Source: Bostrychus sinensis (Eukaryota; Chordata; Actinopteri; Gobiiformes; Eleotridae). Taken from it: a stretch of DNA of 64,000 nt. This document shows positions 11,411 through 21,060 of the stretch, piece by piece. The notes beneath the pieces were generated by a model. The model ran no database searches. It saw only the letters and a list, made by a program, of their open reading frames with translations, and had not been told where the DNA came from. The stretch is taken from positions 1,382,120 to 1,446,119 of the forward strand of contig CM036245.1 of the NCBI GenBank assembly GCA_020698575.1, in the 5' to 3' direction. Positions within the stretch are counted from its first letter, which is position 1. Every line of letters begins with the position of its first letter. Made by a program: the position numbers and the translations under genes.

Positions 11411-12756
11411 AGGTCTCAGGTGGGACAGGGGCAGGTTTACCTCAGGTCTCAGCTGGGACAGGAGCAGGTTTACCTCAGGTCTCAGCTGGGACAGGGGCAG
11501 GTTTACCTCAGGTCTGAGTTGGGACAGGAGCAGGTTTACCTCAGGTCTCAGTCGGGACAGGGGCAGGTTTACCTCAGGTCTCAGTTGGGACAGGAGCAGG
11601 TTTACCTCAGGTCTCAGTTGGGACAGGGGCAGGTTTGCCTCAGGTCTCAGTCGGGACAGGGGCAGGTTTACCTCAGGTCTCAGTCGGGACAGGGGCAGGT
11701 TTACCTCAGGTCTCAGTCGGGACAGGGGCAGGTTTACCTCAGGTCTGAGTTGGGACAGGGGCAGGTTTACCTCAGGTCTCAGTCGGGACAGGGGCAGGTT
11801 TACCTCAGGTCTCAGTCGGGACAGGGGCAGGTTTACCTCAGGTCTCAGCTGGGACAGGGGCAGGTTTACCTCAGGTCTCAGTCGGGACAGGGGCAGGTTT
11901 ACCCTCAGGTCTCAGTTGGGACAGGGGCAGGTTTACCTCAGGTCTCAGATGGGACAGGAGCAGGTTTACCTCAGGTCTCAGCTGGGACAGGGGCAGGTTT
12001 ACCTCAGGTCTGAGTTGGGACAGGAGCAGGTTTACCTCAGGTCTCAGTCGGGACAGGGGCAGGTTTACCCTCAGGTCTCAGTTGGGACAGGGGCAGGTTT
12101 ACCTCAGGTCTCAGTTGGGACAGGAGCAGGTTTACCTCAGGTCTCAGTTGGGACAGGGGCAGGTTTACCTCAGGTCTCAGTTGGGACAGGAGCAGGTTTA
12201 CCTCAGGTCTGAGTTGGGACAGGGGCAGGTTTACCTCAGGTCTCAGTCGGGACAGGGGCAGGTTTACCTCAGGTCTCAGTCGGGACAGGGGCAGGTTTAC
12301 CTCAGGTCTCAGCTGGGACAGGGGCAGGTTTACCTCAGGTCTCAGTCGGGACAGGGGCAGGTTTACCTCAGGTCTCAGCTGGGACAGGGGCAGGTTTACC
12401 TAAGGTCTCAGCTGGGACAGGGGCAGGTTTACCTCAGGTCTCAGCTGGGACAGGGGCAGGTTTACCTCAGGTCTCAGCTGGGACAGGGGCAGGTTTACCT
12501 AAGGTCTCAGCTGGGACAGGGGCAGGTTTACCTCAGGTCTCAGTTGGGACAGGGGCAGGTTTACCTCAGGTCTCAGTCGGGACAGGGGCAGGTTTACCTC
12601 AGGTCTCAGTTGGGACAGGAGCAGGTTTACCTCAGGTCTCAGTCGGGACAGGGGCAGGTTTGCCTCAGGTCTCAGTCGGGACAGGGGCAGGTTTACCTCA
12701 GGTCTCAGTCGGGACAGGGGCAGGTTTACCTCAGGTCTCAGCTGGGACAAGGGCAG
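11411..12756. repeat. 33-bp minisatellite
   Basis: About 41 copies of a 33-bp unit with core GGGACAGGGGCAGGTTTACC. Variants are AGCTGGG, AGTCGGG or AGTTGGG and GGGGC or GGAGC. Because 33 is divisible by three, + frames of 197-335 codons read an 11-residue repeat (SGLSWDRGRFT or its shifted forms). Two 34-bp units with an extra C, near 11901 and 12068, shift the frame. No stop-free unit needs selection to explain it, so I do not call a gene. Confidence 0.96.
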
Positions 12757-12801
12757 ATTTTAAAAGGTTTTAAAAACCTTTTAATTTCCAGAATTCAGGT
12801 T

Positions 12802-12960
12802 GTAGTAGCAGCAGTAGTAGTACTAGTAGTAGCAGTAGTAGTAGTAGTAGTAGCAGTAGTAGTAGTAGCAGTAGTAGTAGTAGCAGTAGTAGTAGTAGTA
12901 GTAGTAGTAGCAGTAGTAGTAGTAGCAGTAGTAGCAGTAGCAGTAGTAGTAGTAGTAGTA
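12802..12960. repeat. (TAG)n/(CAG) microsatellite, left part
   Basis: GTA/GCA triplets up to the left end of the inverted-repeat element at 12961. The same motif resumes at 13700 on the other side of that element. Confidence 0.95.
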
Positions 12961-13110
12961 AGGCCACCATACACCAAGGCGACGATCGCCCGTCTGAAGT
13001 CTGAACGGTTCTTCCACGTCGCTCATTTCCGTCCTTTTGATCTGTATTTGCCGTCTGCCCCCCATCGCTCCAGGACGGAGGACGTCTGACCAGTTTCCTG
13101 CCGATTGGCC

Positions 13111-13163
<53 letters not shown>

Positions 13164-13699
13164 GAATCGTCTTTGGTCTTTGGCACGAAGCGCTCTGATT
13201 GGCCTAGCACTACAGCTGCCGCGCCAATCAGCTCACGGGAATTTTAGCGGAAGTGACGGAGTGACGAGAGGTGAAAACCACTGTGGCAGCATCCCGTCAC
13301 CATTTTTGCATTCTTCGCAATTCCGTGTGGAAAGTTATCTTCTTCAAGAAACAGAGCAGCGGCTCCTAATCCACACAAAACAATGTCCAACCCGGCCATG
13401 ATCACACTTCTGTAATGTTCAGACAAACTGAGAACAGTGCAGACCAAGGCGCTACATGCAGATGTACTCCACAAACATTGTGTCACTTCCGTTTATCTTT
13501 GTTCACTGGCTAGCGCCATCTGCTGCTGTGGGGGGGTAATTACATCACACACATGTGCAGGACACGGTCTTTAGGTCGGCTGTAGCTTCGGTGAATGAAG
13601 AGGGAAAAAGGTCATGCGACGTCAGGAAACGGGAGGAGACGAACTGTCGCTCCGTCTTATCTGTGGCAGTCTGGGAGTCGCCTTGGTGGATCAAGGCCT
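12961..13699. mobile_element. 739-bp non-autonomous DNA transposon inserted in a TAG microsatellite
   Basis: The left end (12961-12983) and the reverse complement of the right end (13677-13699) both read AGGCC, six partly different bases, then CACCAAGGCGAC, so 19 of 23 positions match. Both ends abut GTA/TAG microsatellite. The target duplication therefore cannot be sized, because the target is itself a triplet repeat. The interior carries a (TTG)n tract at about 13109-13164 and no coding frame of note. The CpG-rich interior and short terminal repeats fit a MITE; I cannot name the superfamily. Confidence 0.7.
13109..13164. repeat. (TTG)n microsatellite
   Basis: About 18 TTG triplets inside the inverted-repeat element at 12961-13699. 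Poly-Leu and poly-Thr frames here are artefacts. Confidence 0.95.
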
Positions 13700-13733
13700 G
13701 TAGTAGTAGCAGTAGTAGTAGTAGTAGTACTCT
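13700..13733. repeat. TAG microsatellite, right part
   Basis: About ten TAG/CAG triplets continuing the microsatellite interrupted at 12961. Confidence 0.9.
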
Positions 13734-13897
13734 GTAAATACCTGGTACTCAGTGGGACTGGGACAGAACGTGTGTGTGGTGCGTTTGGAGGAAGCAGGAT
13801 TTAACACGACTCCTCTTTACACATGTCTCTGTGTGAATGGGCTGACCTTTGACCCCTGACACCAACAGCACTTTAAATTCCACACCAGCATTTTCAG

Positions 13898-13986
13898 ATG
13901 TAGTAGTAGTAGTAGTGGTAGTAGTAGTAGTAGTAGTAGTGGTAGTAGTAGTAGTAGTAGTGGTAGTAGTAGTAGTAGTAGTAGTG

Positions 13987-14031
<45 letters not shown>
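13898..14031. repeat. (TAG)n microsatellite with TGG interruptions
   Basis: About 44 triplets, with GTGGTA interruptions at intervals of 15-24 bp. All six frames through it lack stops or give homopolymers, hence the listed poly-Thr, poly-Leu and poly-Val frames. Confidence 0.97.
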
Positions 14032-14032
<1 letters not shown>

Positions 14033-14069
14033 AACATTTAAAATTATGAAAGACCAAAACTGGCAAATC

Positions 14070-14520
14070 ATTCAATAAATACATAGATAAATAAATTACA
14101 AATAATTAAAAAATAAAAAATACTACTAATTCTACATTTATTAATTTGAGCTTTCATTTATTTTTGCTTTTAATGATTTATTTATACTTTTTTTATTTAT
14201 TCCCACATTTATTGATTGATTGATTTCTGTCACTGCAATACAAATGAAGGGGGCGTGTTAGACATCAGATCAACCAATGATATTGTCAGGACACGCCCCC
14301 TTCATTTGCATTTTGGAGGCAGAACTCAGTCAATAAATAAATGTGGAAGTAAAATAAAGCAATGTAGAAATAAATATTGAAAAAATTATAATTGTAGGCC
14401 GTTATTTATTTATTTGAACCAAAATTTACATCTTTATAAAAAACGGCTCAGCATTTGTTTAAATAATTATTTGAGTATTTATTTATTGATTCATTTATTT
14501 ATTTATTGATGGATTTGGCA
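14070..14520. other. AT-rich spacer with short TTTATTTA runs
   Basis: AT-rich unique sequence with scattered AAATAAAT motifs around a perfect 18-bp inverted repeat (14241-14308). No gene. Confidence 0.6.
14241..14308. repeat. perfect 18-bp inverted repeat (hairpin)
   Basis: Positions 14241-14258 are the exact reverse complement of acacgcccccttcatttg at 14291-14308, with a 32-bp spacer. It could be the core of a fold-back element or a conserved dyad. No terminator function is implied. Confidence 0.85.
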
Positions 14521-14645
14521 GTTTTTTTCCTTCATATAAAATACTCTGCAACTGTGAAAAACAAAATGAAATGTTTTATAAAAAGATGTTTGTCCAGGCT
14601 TTGGCTCCACACAAATCAGTTCAGACACTTTTCTGCCTCTCTGCT

Positions 14646-14724
14646 GCTGGTTCTGGTTCTGGATCTGGTTCTGGATCTGGATCTGGTTCTGGTTCTGGAT
14701 CTGGTTCTGGCTCTGGTTCTGCAG
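14646..14724. repeat. 6-bp minisatellite GGTTCT/GGATCT
   Basis: About 13 units of CTGGTT/CTGGAT type. The Gly-Ser and Leu-Val frames over it are artefacts of the hexamer. Confidence 0.9.
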
Positions 14725-16314
14725 GGAGCACAGATATGAACACACCACAGTTTGATGGTGAAGTTTTCCTTCTCCCGTGTCGTCCGCTGCAGCTGCACAG
14801 CTGTTCTGAGTTAGTGCCGCGGGGAACAGGCCTGAATCTGCTCAGGACCTTCTGAAATGTAGAGGTCTGAAGGAAAAACTGCTCATTATGTGGTAAATAA
14901 ATGCTTCAGTTTGGTTTGTTTGCTTCGTACAGACTCATGTACGTTACACAAGTATTTACAGTGAGTCTAACAAAACAACAGTGTGCAAGAAAGGAAGGAA
15001 ACAACAAAATGTAGGTTCTGGTCGATTATTTGGTGTTGTTGGTGTTAAACTATTATCGACACTTATCATTACTTTTATTAAAAAACAGCTCTTTATTCAT
15101 TTCAAAGTCATGAACCATAAAAAACAAAACAAAAACAAAAAAAACTGAAGACAGTTTGAGGCTTGTGAATCTTGGCTCTACTCTCTCCTTGTCAGGTTTT
15201 TTGAGGCTAACACTGGGTCCCATCATCACAAACTAAGCTAACTTTGGGTTAGGGCTGTGCCAAAAATCAAATTTAAAGTTGAATTGTGATAAATAACAGG
15301 GTCGAGATCGTGATAAGCTCAGAGCGCTTTTATTCGCTGTGGACAAGTCTACAGACGGTGCAGCCGCAGAGAAGGGAAAGGCGCACTTAGCCTGTGTTTA
15401 TGGTTACTGCTGTTCCAGCCTGAGCAAGACAGAAGTGGAGCAGAGTTTAGAGGAATAACCGACTCAAAGGTACTACGCATTTAAATACAAACAAAACAAA
15501 CAAAACAAAAACAGCATAAAAAAACCAACCAGTGAGTGCAGCAGCTCTGTCTGTAGCAGTAGTGCTAACAAGGGAGCTAAGCTAACGTTAGCATTTGCTG
15601 TGCTGCACAAAAACAGCAGCCCATAATCGTTTTACGCTGCAATTATTCCATGAGACAAACGGCAAAAAAAGATGAACAATATGGGGAAAAAAATCGTGAT
15701 AATTTTTTTTGCCATATCATCCAGGCCTACTTTAGCTGCTGTTACTCAGACCAACTTCATGTTTCACCTGCGAGCCTCTGTTCTGTGCAAGTTTAGAGCA
15801 GTGGTTCTCAAACGGTGGGTCAGGGCTCAAAGGAAAATTGTAAAACAGATTTATTTTACCGATTAAATATTTTAGTCCTCTTAAAACTCTGCTGAAAAAT
15901 AACAAGTAACAGATTTGCAGTGCCCAGGTCTGGGATCTGCTCCCGTTTCAGATTCAGATTTCTTTATTTGTTTGTAGTGAGAAATGTGTCTCAGAGCCAG
16001 GGACAGCTGCAAACACAAACACAAACACAGAAAATATAATCCAAACAACAAAAAACACCAAACCCATTCACCTCTGTGCAGTATAAGCAGTAAAAGTTAC
16101 AGCATGACACATAAACGCACTCACTGTATCTGTTCCATCGACACTGCAGCAGCTCATACTCACTTTAATCCATGAGAGGAGTCTGCTAAGATCTCACGAG
16201 CCTGTCCCGGAGCAGATTGTTCCAAAATAACTTGAGGGGAGGTCTCTGCTAGTTTGACCAACCTGAGAATCTGAGATTTATATTTCACAGTCAGTTCCCA
16301 AACCAGCTGACTAC
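14725..16314. other. unique sequence with dispersed-repeat fragments
   Basis: No gene recognised. From about 15250 to 15730 the sequence has ends reading GGGCTGTGCCAAAAATC and, in reverse, CCTGGATGATATGGCAAA, typical of a degraded fish element. At 15799 CAGTGGTTCTCAAAC matches a hAT-type terminus. About 15945-16020 resembles a dispersed repeat containing TTTCTTTATTTGTTTG. The open frames at 15672-15866 and 15984-16175 lie in these. Confidence 0.45.
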
Positions 16315-16601
16315 TCCAGACCTTCAGACCTTCAGACCTTCAGACCTTCAGACCTTCAGACCTTCAGACCTTCAGACCTTCAGACCTTCAGACCTTCAGT
16401 CCTTCAGACCTTCAGACCTTCAGTCCTTCAGACCTTCAGTCCTTCAGACCTTCAGTCCTTCAGACCTTCAGTCCTTCAGACCTTCAGACCTTCAGTCCTT
16501 CAGACCTTCAGTCCTTCAGACCTTCAGTCCTTCAGACCTTCAGTCCTTCAGACCTTCAGACCTTCAGTCCTTCAGACCTTCAGACCTTCAGACCTTCAGA
16601 C
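16315..16601. repeat. 8-bp minisatellite TTCAGACC
   Basis: About 35 units of TTCAGACC and TTCAGTCC. The variants alternate regularly from 16390 to 16570. Confidence 0.97.
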
Positions 16602-16829
16602 CTGGCTCTGTAAATGTCAACATAATATTTTGGCTGATCCCAAAATCCCAGAGTGTTCTAAGAAAATGTAATCGTTGATGTATTTTTGCACAAACGTCTG
16701 TTACAGCTCATGCCAGCTCATCTCCTCATCTCTGTTCTCCTCAGCTTTTATAGAAGGAGACTGCTCAATGTTCTCACTGAGTCTAGCAAACATAGACCTG
16801 GGATCTACTAGAATCCCCTTTGTTTCATA

Positions 16830-19612
16830 GGTCTCTGGTCTCTGGTCCCTGGTCTGGTCTCTGGTCTCTGGTCTCGGGTCTGGTCTCTGGTCTGGTCTCT
16901 GGTCTCTGGTCTCGGGTCTGGTCTCTGGTCTCGGGTCTGGTCTCTGGTCTCAGGTCTGGTCTCTGGTCTCGGGTCTGGTCTCTGGTCTGGTCTCTGGTCT
17001 CTGGTCTCGGGTCTGGTCTCTGGTCTCGGGTCTGGTCTCTGGTCTCAGGTCTGGTCTCTGGTCTCGGGTCTGGTCTCTGGTCTGGTCTCTGGTCTCTGGT
17101 CTCGGGTCTGGTCTCTGGTCTCGGGTCTGGTCTCTGGTCTCTGGTCTGGTCTCTGGTCTCGGGTCTGGTCTCTGGTCTGGTCTCTGGTCTCTGGTCTCGG
17201 GTCTGGTCTCGGGTCTGGTCTCTGGTCTCGGGTCTGGTCTCTGGTCTCGGGTCTGGTCTCTGGTCTGGTCTCTGGTCTCTGGTCTGGTCTCTGGTCTCTG
17301 GTCTCTGGTCTGGTCTCTGGTCTCGGGTCTGGTCTCTGGTCTCGGGTCTGGTCTCTGGTCTGGTCTCTGGTCTCTGGTCTCTGGTCTGGTCTCTGGTCTG
17401 GTCTCTGGTCTGGTCTCTGGTCTCGGGTCTGGTCTCTGGTCTCTGGTCTGGTCTCTTGTCTGGTCTCTGGTCTCTGGTCTCTGGTCTGGTCTTTGGTCTG
17501 GTCTCTGGTCTGGTCTCTGGTCTGGTCTCTTGTCTGGTCTCTGGTCTGGTCTCTGGTCTGGTCTCTGGTCTCGGGTCTGGTCTCTGGTCTCTGGTCTGGT
17601 CTCTTGTCTGGTCTCTGGTCTCTGGTCTCTGGTCTGGTCTCTGGTCTGGTCTCTGGTCTGGTCTCTGGTCTCGGGTCTGGTCTCTGGTCTCTGGTCTGGT
17701 CTCTTGTCTGGTCTCTGGTCTCTGGTCTCTGGTCTGGTCTTTGGTCTGGTCTCTGGTCTCTGGTCTCTGGTCTGGTCTTTGGTCTGGTCTCTGGTCTGGT
17801 CTCTGGTCTGGTCTCTGGTCTGGTCTCTGGTCTCGGGTCTGGTCTCTGGTCTCTGGTCTGGTCTCTGGTCTGGTCTCTGGTCTCTGGTCTGGTCTTTGGT
17901 CTGGTCTCTGGTCTGGTCTCTGGTCTGGTCTCTGGTCTCGGGTCTGGTCTCTTGTCTGGTCTCTGGTCTCTGGTCTGGTCTCTGGTCTCGGGTCTGGTCT
18001 CTGGTCTGGTCTCTGGTCTCGGGTCTGGTCTCTGGTCTGGTCTCTGGTCTCGGGTCTGGTCTCTGGTCTCGGGTCTGGTCTCTGGTCTGGTCTCTGGTCT
18101 GGTCTCTGGTCTCTGGTCTGGTCTCTGGTCTCGGGTCTGGTCTCTGGTCTGGTCTCTGGTCTCGGGTCTGGTCTCTTGTCTGGTCTCTGGTCTCTGGTCT
18201 CTGGTCTCGGGTCTGGTCTCTGGTCTGGTCTCTGGTCTGGTCTCTGGTCTCGGGTCTGGTCTCTGGTCTCGGGTCTCTGGTCTGGTCTCTGGTCTTGGGT
18301 CTGGTCTCTGGTCTGGTCTCTGGTCTCGGGTCTGGTCTCTTGTCTGGTCTCTGGTCTCTGGTCTGGTCTCTGGTCTCGGGTCTGGTCTCTGGTCTCGGGT
18401 CTGGTCTCTGGTCTCGGGTCTGGTCTCTGGTCTCTGGTCTCTGGTCTGGTCTCTGGTCTCGGGTCTGGTCTCTGGTCTCTGGTCTCTGGTCTGGTCTCTG
18501 GTCTGGTCTCTGGTCTCTGGTCTGGTCTTTGGTCTCGGGTCTGGTCTCTGGTCTCGGGTCTGGTCTCTGGTCTCTGGTCTCTGGTCTGGTCTCTGGTCTT
18601 GGGTCTGGTCTCTGGTCTGGTCTCTGGTCTCGGGTCTGGTCTCTGGTCTGGTCTCTGGTCTCTGGTCTGGTCTTTGGTCTCGGGTCTGGTCTCTGGTCTC
18701 GGGTCTGGTCTCTGGTCTCTGGTCTCTGGTCTGGTCTCTGGTCTTGGGTCTGGTCTCTGGTCTGGTCTCTGGTCTCTGGTCTGGTCTCGGGTCTGGTCTC
18801 TGGTCTCTGGTCTGGTCTCTGGTCTCGGGTCTGGTCTCTGGTCTCGGGTCTGGTCTCTGGTCTCGGGTCTGGTCTCTGGTCTCTGGTCTGGTCTCTGGTC
18901 TGGTCTCTGGCCTCTGGTCTCTGGTCTGGTCTCTGGTCTCTGGTCTGGTCTCTGGTCTCGGGTCTGGTCTCTGGTCTCGGGTCTGGTCTCTGGTCTCGGG
19001 TCTGGTCTCTGGTCTCGGGTCTGGTCTCTGGTCTCTGGTCTGGTCTCTGGTCTGGTCTCTGGCCTCTGGTCTCTGGTCTGGTCTCTGGTCTGGTCTCTGG
19101 TCTCGGGTCTCGGGTCTGGTCTCTGGTCTCTGGTCTCTGGTCTCTGGTCTCGGGTCTGGTCTCTGGTCTCTGGTCTGGTCTCTGGCCTCTGGTCTCTGGT
19201 CTCTGGTCTGGTCTCTGGTCTCTGGTCTCTGGTCTCTGGTCTCTGGTCTCTGGTCTCGGATCTGGTCTCTGGTCTGGTCTCTGGTCTGGTCTCTGGTCTC
19301 GGGTCTGGTCTCGGGTCTGGTCTCTGGTCTCGGGTCTGGTCTCTGGTCTCTGGTCTCGGGTCTGGTCTCTGGTCTGGTCTCTGGTCTCGGGTCTGGTCTC
19401 TGGTCTCGGGTCTGGTCTTGGGTCTGGTCTCTGGTCTGGTCTCTGGTCTCGGGTCTGGTCTCTGGTCTGGTCTCTGGTCTCGGGTCTGGTCTCTGGTCTC
19501 TGGTCTGGTCTCTGGTCTCGGGTCTGGTCTCTGGTCTCGGGTCTGGTCTCTGGTCTCGGGTCTGGTCTTGGGTCTGGTCTTGGGTCTGGTCTCTGGTCTG
19601 GTCTTTGGTCTC
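16830..19612. repeat. 2.8-kb GGTCTCTGGTCTCGGGTCT-type array
   Basis: An irregular mosaic of GGTCTCT, GGTCT and GGTCTCGGGTCT units. None of the common units contains a stop in the + frames, so frames of 952, 714 and 710 codons remain open at once (SGLWSLVWSLVSG patterns). Three long overlapping frames in one array argue for low complexity, not coding. Confidence 0.97.
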
Positions 19613-19750
19613 TGTTTTGTGCTGCCCAGCTCAGTGAATCAAACGCACCCTCAGTGTTTTAATGAGAGTTCATTATGAGATCATTAAAGTTTGTGTTTGT
19701 GGTCGGCCCGGGTGGAGACGCCGAGATACCACACTAACCTCAGAGCAGCC

Positions 19751-20070
19751 GGCCAATCAGACGCCTCGATTCACAGGGAACACAGTACCCAGCCAATCAG
19801 ACGCCTCGATTCACAGGGAACACAGTAACCAGCCAATCAGACGCCTCGATTCACAGGGAACACAGTAACCGGCCAATCAGACGCCTCGATTCACAGGGAA
19901 CACAGTAACCAGCCAATCAGACGCCTCGATTCACAGGGAACACAGTAACCAGCCAATCAGATGCCACGATTCACAGGGAACACAGTAACCGGCCAATCAG
20001 ACACCTCGATTCACAGGGAACACAGTAACCGGCCAATCAGATGCCCCGATTCACAAAGCCCACAGTAAAC
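19751..20070. repeat. 40-bp minisatellite with a CCAAT box per unit
   Basis: Eight units start at 19751, 19791, 19831, 19871, 19911, 19951, 19991 and 20031. Each begins with CCAATCAGACGCC or a variant and continues CGATTCACAGGGAACACAG. Spacing is exactly 40 bp. Further CCAATCAG motifs follow at about 20092, 20113 and 20144 outside the regular units. Confidence 0.95.
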
Positions 20071-20820
20071 AACAATAAACAACTAAATAAACCAATCAGT
20101 TGCCTCAAACCACCCAATCAGAAGGCAGACAACAACCCCAGCAACCAATCAGATGACAGATGAAAAAAAAAAAAAAAAATCTGCACTGTTTAAAATCGGT
20201 ATCGGCCACAGTAAAACCGATATGGGTTGACCTGTAATGTCCTCTGTGTTACTGTGGGTTCTTCTTCTTCCCACTCAGGGCCGTTTATTGCTATATGCAG
20301 TCACTGCACATGCGCAGGGCCCCACAAGCCACCAGGGGGCCCCACAAGCTGAATGTTGACTAAAAAATATGTTCATTGTTGATTATTTTGGACCGTTGTG
20401 GGCGTGGATTATTGGGAGTCACCTGCCCTCTGCCTACCCATGTTTTATCATTTTTTTTGCACTGGGGCCCAGCGCATGAGGGGCCCCATTGTGAGTCCTT
20501 AATTATAGTCAGTTTGAATGTGTTATTTTCAGTATGGGCTTTAAATTACACTGCAAGCATGACCAAAAAAAAAAAAAAAAAAAAAAAAAAAGCTTTTATT
20601 ATGATTAAAAAAATAGTATTAATATATTAAAAATGTATGATTTACATAATTCCTTCACAATATTTATCTGATGTTTACAAAGTTTAATTTAGTAACAACA
20701 ACAAAAAACATCACATTTTTTGGTGGGACTGACATTTGAATATTTTAGTATTTGTCGACTTTAATAAAATACATTACACTTTTATGACTAAAAGCAAAAT
20801 AGCAAACAACGACAAACAAC
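20071..20820. other. unique sequence
   Basis: No gene. A fragment at 20188-20240 reads AATCGGTATCGGCC, the motif also found in the inverted-repeat element near 61.9-62.5 kb. GGGGCCC-containing stretches at 20310-20350 and 20465-20490 resemble the hAT-like element at 49939. Confidence 0.45.
20563..20591. repeat. poly(A) run
   Basis: An A-run of about 28 nt in otherwise AT-rich sequence. It may mark the tail of a retroposed element, but I see no clear body upstream. Confidence 0.8.
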
Positions 20821-20968
20821 CGACCAATCAGAGGGCTCCGTTCACAACAGCAGAAACCGACCATTCAGAGGGCTCCGTTCACAACAGCAGAAACCGACCA
20901 ATCAGAGGGCTCCGTTCACAACAGCAGAAACCGACCAATCAGAGGGCTCCGTTCCCGCGGCCCAGGAG
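20821..20968. repeat. 37-bp minisatellite with a CCAAT box per unit
   Basis: Four units start at 20821, 20858, 20895 and 20932, each CGACCAATCAGAGGGCTCC followed by GTTCACAACAGCAGAAAC. The second has ATTCAG in place of AATCAG. Apart from the CCAATCAG core the unit is unrelated to the 40-bp unit 1 kb upstream. Confidence 0.95.
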
Positions 20969-21060
20969 GAGAGGAAACCACAGCTGTGAAGCTACGCACA
21001 CAGGAAGTGTTTTACATGTTCATCGTTTAAACTGAAGCTCTGTCCCCGTCCCCCGCTGTA

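Noticed and set aside
11346..13089. Proteins of 288 and 335 residues with an 11-residue repeat
   Set aside because: Explained by a 33-bp minisatellite; frame changes at 34-bp units and the ends run into TAG microsatellite.
16820..19678. 952-codon open frame (and 714/710-codon overlapping ones) as a repeat protein gene
   Set aside because: All + frames are open because the repeat units lack stops; no signal, domain or splice context, and the frames read the same repeat in different phases.
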